From: Bacillus taeanensis
Lineage (GTDB): Bacteria; Bacillota; Bacilli; Bacillales; UBA6769
Length of the DNA stretch: 64,000 bases
Reading direction: 5' to 3'
NCBI RefSeq assembly: GCF_003318295.1
Contig: NZ_QOCW01000009.1
Location: forward strand, 62,001-126,000
The position numbers were made by a program, and so were the translations under genes. How positions within the stretch are numbered: position 1 is the stretch's first letter; the number at the start of each line of letters is the position of its first letter. Below, in pieces: positions 60,684 through 64,000 of the stretch. Below the pieces are notes generated by a model. The model ran no database searches and was not told the origin of the DNA. It saw only the letters and a list, made by a program, of their open reading frames with translations.

Positions 60684-60726
60684 TTCACCTTCCAAGTTCG
60701 TATAATACAATTCGTTAAAACAATAA

Positions 60727-60773
60727 AAAGCTGTCTTGTAATAGGATTCCTCTCCTAACGAGACAGCTTTTTC
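60727..60773. terminator. Bidirectional terminator
   Basis: AAAAAGCTGTC pairs with GACAGCTTTTT, flanked by runs on both strands, between convergent genes. Confidence 0.85.
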
Positions 60774-60783
60774 GCGTGTAAAA

Positions 60784-61956
60784 TTAAAAATTCTCAAAGA
60801 ATAAACGAATAATATCCGCCCCGCCGATTAACGTCCCAAGCGAACTTCCGATATTGGCAAGTAAAACGACGAGTAAAACGCGTGTTACTTTATTTCTCCA
60901 AAATCCTTTTACATTTGTTACATCATCAGCTAATGATTCAAAATCAGCAACACTCGGTCTGCGAAAATATGCTTGAGCAAACCCAGCAAACCAGCCCGCC
61001 GCAAGCAGAGGATTTAAAGACGTAATTGGCGCTGCCACAAATGCTGTTAAGATCGCGAGCGGATGAGCCATTGCCACTGCTGCCCCTATCGCAGATAACG
61101 AACCATTCCAAAGTACCCAGCTGATCGTCTGCTGTGCCCCCGCTTCCGGATTTGCGATAAACGTATAAGCAATGATTGAGATGATAATGAATGGAATTGT
61201 CCAACCAATAATTTTTGGTGTTTTTGATTTAGGCGGACGTTTTGTCAGCTTTTTAAGATCATGATCTTTCTTAATTTGCTCTTTAATCCCAGGAACGTGG
61301 GCAGCACCTAATACGGCGACGACTTTGTTTCCTGGTGCCTCTTTAATTTTCTGTGCTAAATATTGATCACGCTCATCAATTAGCGGCACTTTTAAACTTG
61401 GAAAATTCTCCGTCATATCTTTCAGCATACCGTCAATCATATCTTGTGATTTCAGTTTTTCTAATTCTTGTTCAGAAATACTTTCATTACTAAAGATACT
61501 GTACACAATCGACATTAACAGCTTTGCCTTACCGGTAAAACCGATGTTTCCCCAGATGCGCGAAAAGGTTGTTTGAATATTGCGGTCAGCAAGAACAAGC
61601 TTCGCGCCGATTTCCTCAGCTGACTGAATTCCTTGAATCATTTCTTGTCCCGCTTGAATGCCAAACTGTTTCGCCATCCGTTTTTGAAAAGAAGAGATCG
61701 CAAGGTTCATTAAAAGCAGCGAACCTTTCTTTTCCTTTAATACTTGAATAATATCCATGTCTCGCCATTGATTGCCGTTCTTAATAGATTGATAGCGCTG
61801 CTGATCTAATTCTATACAAACCGAATCAGGACGCTCCTCCTCAATAACCTGCTTCACCTGTTCAGCACTTTTTTTCGAGATGTGTGCTGTTCCGATAAGG
61901 ATCAGTTCTTTTTCACCTAGCTGAATTCGTGTAATATTTGCTTCCTTTGTCAACAT
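60784..61956 (-). CDS. TraB/PrgY-family membrane protein
   Basis: 390 residues. N-terminal TraB domain (about 1-240): LIGTAHISKKSAEQVKQVIE, SVCIELDQQRYQS and VVAVLGAAHVPGIKEQI, which carry the conserved His and Glu of the TIKI/TraB fold. Four to five membrane helices follow in the C-terminal 140 residues. PrgY relatives reduce peptide pheromone activity in enterococci; the function of chromosomal copies is unknown. Monocistronic. Confidence 0.9.
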   Translation of the reverse strand: MLTKEANITRIQLGEKELILIGTAHISKKSAEQVKQVIEEERPDSVCIELDQQRYQSIKNGNQWRDMDIIQVLKEKKGSLLLMNLAISSFQKRMAKQFGIQAGQEMIQGIQSAEEIGAKLVLADRNIQTTFSRIWGNIGFTGKAKLLMSIVYSIFSNESISEQELEKLKSQDMIDGMLKDMTENFPSLKVPLIDERDQYLAQKIKEAPGNKVVAVLGAAHVPGIKEQIKKDHDLKKLTKRPPKSKTPKIIGWTIPFIIISIIAYTFIANPEAGAQQTISWVLWNGSLSAIGAAVAMAHPLAILTAFVAAPITSLNPLLAAGWFAGFAQAYFRRPSVADFESLADDVTNVKGFWRNKVTRVLLVVLLANIGSSLGTLIGGADIIRLFFENF

Positions 61957-62177
61957 AAAAACAGTCCCTTACTAAAGTTACTTTTATTATATAAATCCGC
62001 ATTCCCCTTGTCCAATTTTAACCTAAATTTCATCATAATAAGAAGTTAGTTAATTCTTTTACATATGATATTATTTTATAATAAAATACGGTACGTGAAA
62101 ATTAAATTGTTTATTACGAGCTTCTAAACAAAACAAGCAAAAAATATACGAAGAAGTAGAGCTATGCTAAAGTATCA

Positions 62178-62483
62178 ATGAATAAGCCAATAAAAACCCC
62201 ATTAAAAGGAATGGTGAGAGAAGCTTTGGAAAATAAGTGGGCAAAACAAATAGCAGAATGGAAAAAACAAGGATTATCTCCGGCTGAAATCGAAACATCT
62301 CTTGATACATATATTGAGGATCTGCTTAGAAAGGCGCGCTTTTCACTCGCAGTCGATGGTTTCACAATTAAAGAACATCACACCAAACTTGTCAGAAAGA
62401 AGCTAAAAGGCGAGATTTCTGAGGCTGAGTTTTTAGAAGAAGCATTAAGACTGGCAAAAGAAAAAAATAATGAACGTTCATAA
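62178..62483 (+). CDS. Helical protein with VbhA-like antitoxin fold, no toxin nearby
   Basis: 101 residues; the ribosome site is weak. All-helical: KWAKQIAEWKKQGLSPAEIE, then RKARFSLAVDGFTI and LVRKKLKGEISEAEFLEEAL. The last 50 residues resemble the VbhA antitoxin that blocks Fic AMP-transferases; the inhibitory S/T-x3-E-G motif appears as S56-x3-D60-G61. No Fic gene is present in the window, so either it acts on a distant partner or has another role. Similarity judged by eye only. Confidence 0.55.
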   Translation: MNKPIKTPLKGMVREALENKWAKQIAEWKKQGLSPAEIETSLDTYIEDLLRKARFSLAVDGFTIKEHHTKLVRKKLKGEISEAEFLEEALRLAKEKNNERS

Positions 62484-62531
62484 CCTACTCACAATAAAAA
62501 AAGGCAGCGCTAAAGAAAGAAGGAAAACACA

Positions 62532-62771
62532 ATGAACAGAGTTGGAATAGTTAGATTAGTAGATACGATGTATTTCCTGCTTCAATCTGAAGAGAATGAG
62601 GAAATAAAACAAGAGATCATCGATGTTGGGGACGCATTAGAATCAGGAGTTATTACGATTCATGATGCTCTCTTTTGGGATCATCAAGAAGCTAGGGCAA
62701 TTATTAGAAAAGCATTCTCAGAAGCTAATTTTCTTCATTTTAGATATAAAATGGGAAATGATGATATATAA
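62532..62771 (+). CDS. Small helical protein, 79 aa, unknown
   Basis: AGAAGGAAA upstream of ATG. Acidic helical protein (VDTMYFLLQSEENEEIKQEI, then GDALESGVITIHDALFWDHQ). No signal or membrane segment. It follows the VbhA-like gene by 48 bases in the same direction and may be co-transcribed. Family not recognised. A terminator lies 60 bases downstream. Confidence 0.6.
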   Translation: MNRVGIVRLVDTMYFLLQSEENEEIKQEIIDVGDALESGVITIHDALFWDHQEARAIIRKAFSEANFLHFRYKMGNDDI

Positions 62772-62830
62772 TCTACAACTACATTGGAGAAGTTAGATAT
62801 GAAACAACGAAAAAATACTACATACTTTTT

Positions 62831-62868
62831 AAAAAGCATCTCCTTTTTTGTAAAGTGAGATGCTTTTT
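62831..62868. terminator. Bidirectional terminator
   Basis: AAAAAGCATCTC pairs with GAGATGCTTTTT between convergent genes. Confidence 0.9.
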
Positions 62869-62909
62869 AATATGGCGCTGCATCGGTCAGTCATTTAACT
62901 GCCCTTCCC

Positions 62910-63395
62910 TTACTTCCGTTCGTACGTTAAAAAGTAATAATCATATGGATTTCTTTCATCTTTTATTCCTTTTTTCTTAGAAATAAATTCCCACTCGTCT
63001 TCATTAAACTCCGGAAAAAACGTATCTCCTGCAAATTCCTCTTCAATAATAGTGATGTATAAACGATCTGCGATTGAAAAGGTTTGTTTAAATATTTCAG
63101 CGCCGCCTATTACGATTAATTCATTATCTGTTTGCTTTTCTATCTCTGCAACAGCAGAAATAGAATGAAGAATCGTACAGCCTTCAGCTTGATAATGTTC
63201 ATCTCTAGTTAGCACAACATTTTCTCTACCAGGTAAAGGCCGGCCAATTGATTCATATGTTTTTCTTCCCATAATAATTGTGTGGCCCATGGTCACTTCT
63301 TTAAAAAACTTCAAATCGGCAGGCAAACGCCACGGCAAAGCATTGTCCTTACCAATAACGCGGTTTTGATCCATTGCAACGAGAAACGAAATCAT
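62910..63395 (-). CDS. folA: Dihydrofolate reductase
   Basis: 161 residues from ATG at 63395 (AAAGGGTG with 6-base spacing). Classical chromosomal DHFR: MISFLVAMDQNRVIGKDNAL, catalytic Asp27 in LPADLKFFK, MGRKTYESIGRPLPGRENVV, IVIGGAEIF and the C-terminal YDYYFLTYERK. Reduces dihydrofolate with NADPH and is the trimethoprim target. Thymidylate synthase, often its neighbour, is not visible within the window. Confidence 0.95.
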   Translation of the reverse strand: MISFLVAMDQNRVIGKDNALPWRLPADLKFFKEVTMGHTIIMGRKTYESIGRPLPGRENVVLTRDEHYQAEGCTILHSISAVAEIEKQTDNELIVIGGAEIFKQTFSIADRLYITIIEEEFAGDTFFPEFNEDEWEFISKKKGIKDERNPYDYYFLTYERK

Positions 63396-63750
63396 TTGCA
63401 GCACCCTTTCATGAAGAATATATCTAAGCCTATTATTGGATATTGAATAAATTTTATCCTCTTTTTATAACCTTCACAAAATCTAAGCACCTCAAACCTT
63501 AAACAACTTCTACATATTCTAAAATCACTTGAATAAAGGAAGGATGTACCTGTATTTTTAATATTTATACATATTTTTAAAATACGGTATGTGAAATTTT
63601 TTATATTTGGAAAACATCATACAATCAAAAAAATAGGCTGATCACATTTCCATATGTCAGCCCTGTTTATCTTCTACTTCAACAAGTTCTGCAAAAACAA
63701 CTAAGCGATCCGCTCGTTCAATTGTTTCCTCGTTATATTCAACGGACATA
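63396..63750. other. Gene-poor stretch upstream of folA
   Basis: AT-rich. It contains a 30-codon minus-strand frame at 63657-63749 (MSVEYNEETIERADRLVVFA) directly after a terminator, without a ribosome site, possibly a gene remnant. Nothing else supported. Confidence 0.35.
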
Positions 63751-63785
63751 AAAAAGCTATCGAGAAGTTTCTCGATAGCTTTTTT
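63751..63785 (-). terminator. Terminator of the GH18 gene
   Basis: AAAAAGCTATCGAG pairs with CTCGATAGCTTTTT. Confidence 0.85.
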
Positions 63786-63802
63786 ATCTTAAAGATCTAA
63801 TT

Positions 63803-64000
63803 TTATCGTCTCGTATATTGCTTTTGATTGTTACCTTCTTCCTCTAATACTTCTAAAATCGCACCAGTTAAACTATGAGGCCCTAAACTATCATGCCCGG
63901 CTTCCCACAGCATCATGCCGCCAAAGCCATGCTCAAGGGCAAGCTTTGTTTTCTTTTGAATTGTTGTCATTCCGTTATAATGATAAGTTGTTCCATTCAT
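63803..64000 (-). CDS. Glycoside hydrolase family 18 protein, C-terminal part
   Basis: Only the last 65 or so codons are inside the window; the gene continues past the right edge, so the apparent Met at the edge is not a start. The sequence TTYHYNGMTTIQKKTKLALE, then GGMMLWEAGHDSLGPHSLTG and AILEVLEEE, is the final strand and helix of a GH18 TIM barrel (chitinase-like; Trp in MLWE is the conserved floor residue). Likely cleaves chitin-like or peptidoglycan glycans. Confidence 0.75.
   Translation of the reverse strand: MNGTTYHYNGMTTIQKKTKLALEHGFGGMMLWEAGHDSLGPHSLTGAILEVLEEEGNNQKQYTRR

Noticed and set aside
63657..63749. 30-codon frame MSVEYNEETIERADRLVVFA
   Set aside because: Reads out of a terminator stem without a ribosome site; possibly a remnant, not callable as a gene.

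Overview
The window is low-GC Bacillaceae chromosome. Gene content (prkA-yhbH-spoVR, YtzI, YndM/DUF2512, YjdM, NamA, CBO0543 and DUF3231 proteins), strong AGGAGG-type ribosome sites, frequent GTG/TTG starts and hairpin plus T-run terminators all point to an endospore-forming Bacillus relative. I cannot name the species. No rRNA, tRNA or CRISPR array was seen.

Layout. 1-4.2 kb: a Tyr-rich CAP-domain protein (partial) and two tandem paralogues with a CnaB-like / SpoIID-like / peptidoglycan-binding architecture, probably spore-surface or cortex proteins. 4.8-9 kb: YjdM, two small proteins, then a SulP anion transporter flanked by two near-identical ArsR repressors with palindromic operators, a Cys-rich protein and a mini zinc ribbon. 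9-11.3 kb: a decayed IS231-like element, an ISL3-type terminal relic and gene fragments. 11.3-16.3 kb: a metal/redox island encoding TatC, TatA, a damaged cytochrome c, a ZIP transporter with an extra extracytoplasmic domain, a Tat-exported two-domain multicopper oxidase, a membrane cupredoxin and an MntR-type regulator. 16.3-24.6 kb: accessory and decayed DNA (DUF3189 fragment, L,D-transpeptidase with a frameshifted secreted neighbour, degenerate ISL3 element, DUF4153/XRE/DUF2975 membrane set, DUF3231 fragment).

24.6-29 kb holds the sporulation stress operon prkA-yhbH-spoVR. 30-33 kb has an iron alcohol dehydrogenase divergent from a MarR regulator, followed by an azoreductase with clear operator palindromes. 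33.6-38.3 kb has a two-component system coupled to a beta-propeller lipoprotein and a His-rich double YtkA-like lipoprotein. 39-42.5 kb is an ATP-grasp / alpha-E / transglutaminase operon. 42.8-48.2 kb encodes a CHASE3-HAMP-GAF hybrid kinase, a CheR methyltransferase and a receiver-PAS kinase, resembling the RsbK/RsbM stress module of the B. cereus group.

48.7-64 kb: a DHA2 drug exporter, a bacterial Pnkp-Hen1 RNA repair operon (the most striking system here), the YpfJ metalloprotease, a NifS-like desulfurase, glutathione peroxidase, aldo-keto reductase, NamA ene-reductase, a TraB/PrgY protein, a solitary VbhA-like antitoxin-fold protein, dihydrofolate reductase and the C-terminus of a GH18 hydrolase.

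Novelty: no wholly unknown large machine was found. The best leads are the RNA repair pair with its divergent phosphatase motif, the metal-oxidase/Tat island, the SulP/twin-ArsR locus, the paired SpoIID-like proteins of which one lacks the expected catalytic Glu, and a family of short repeats with compensatory hairpin changes.
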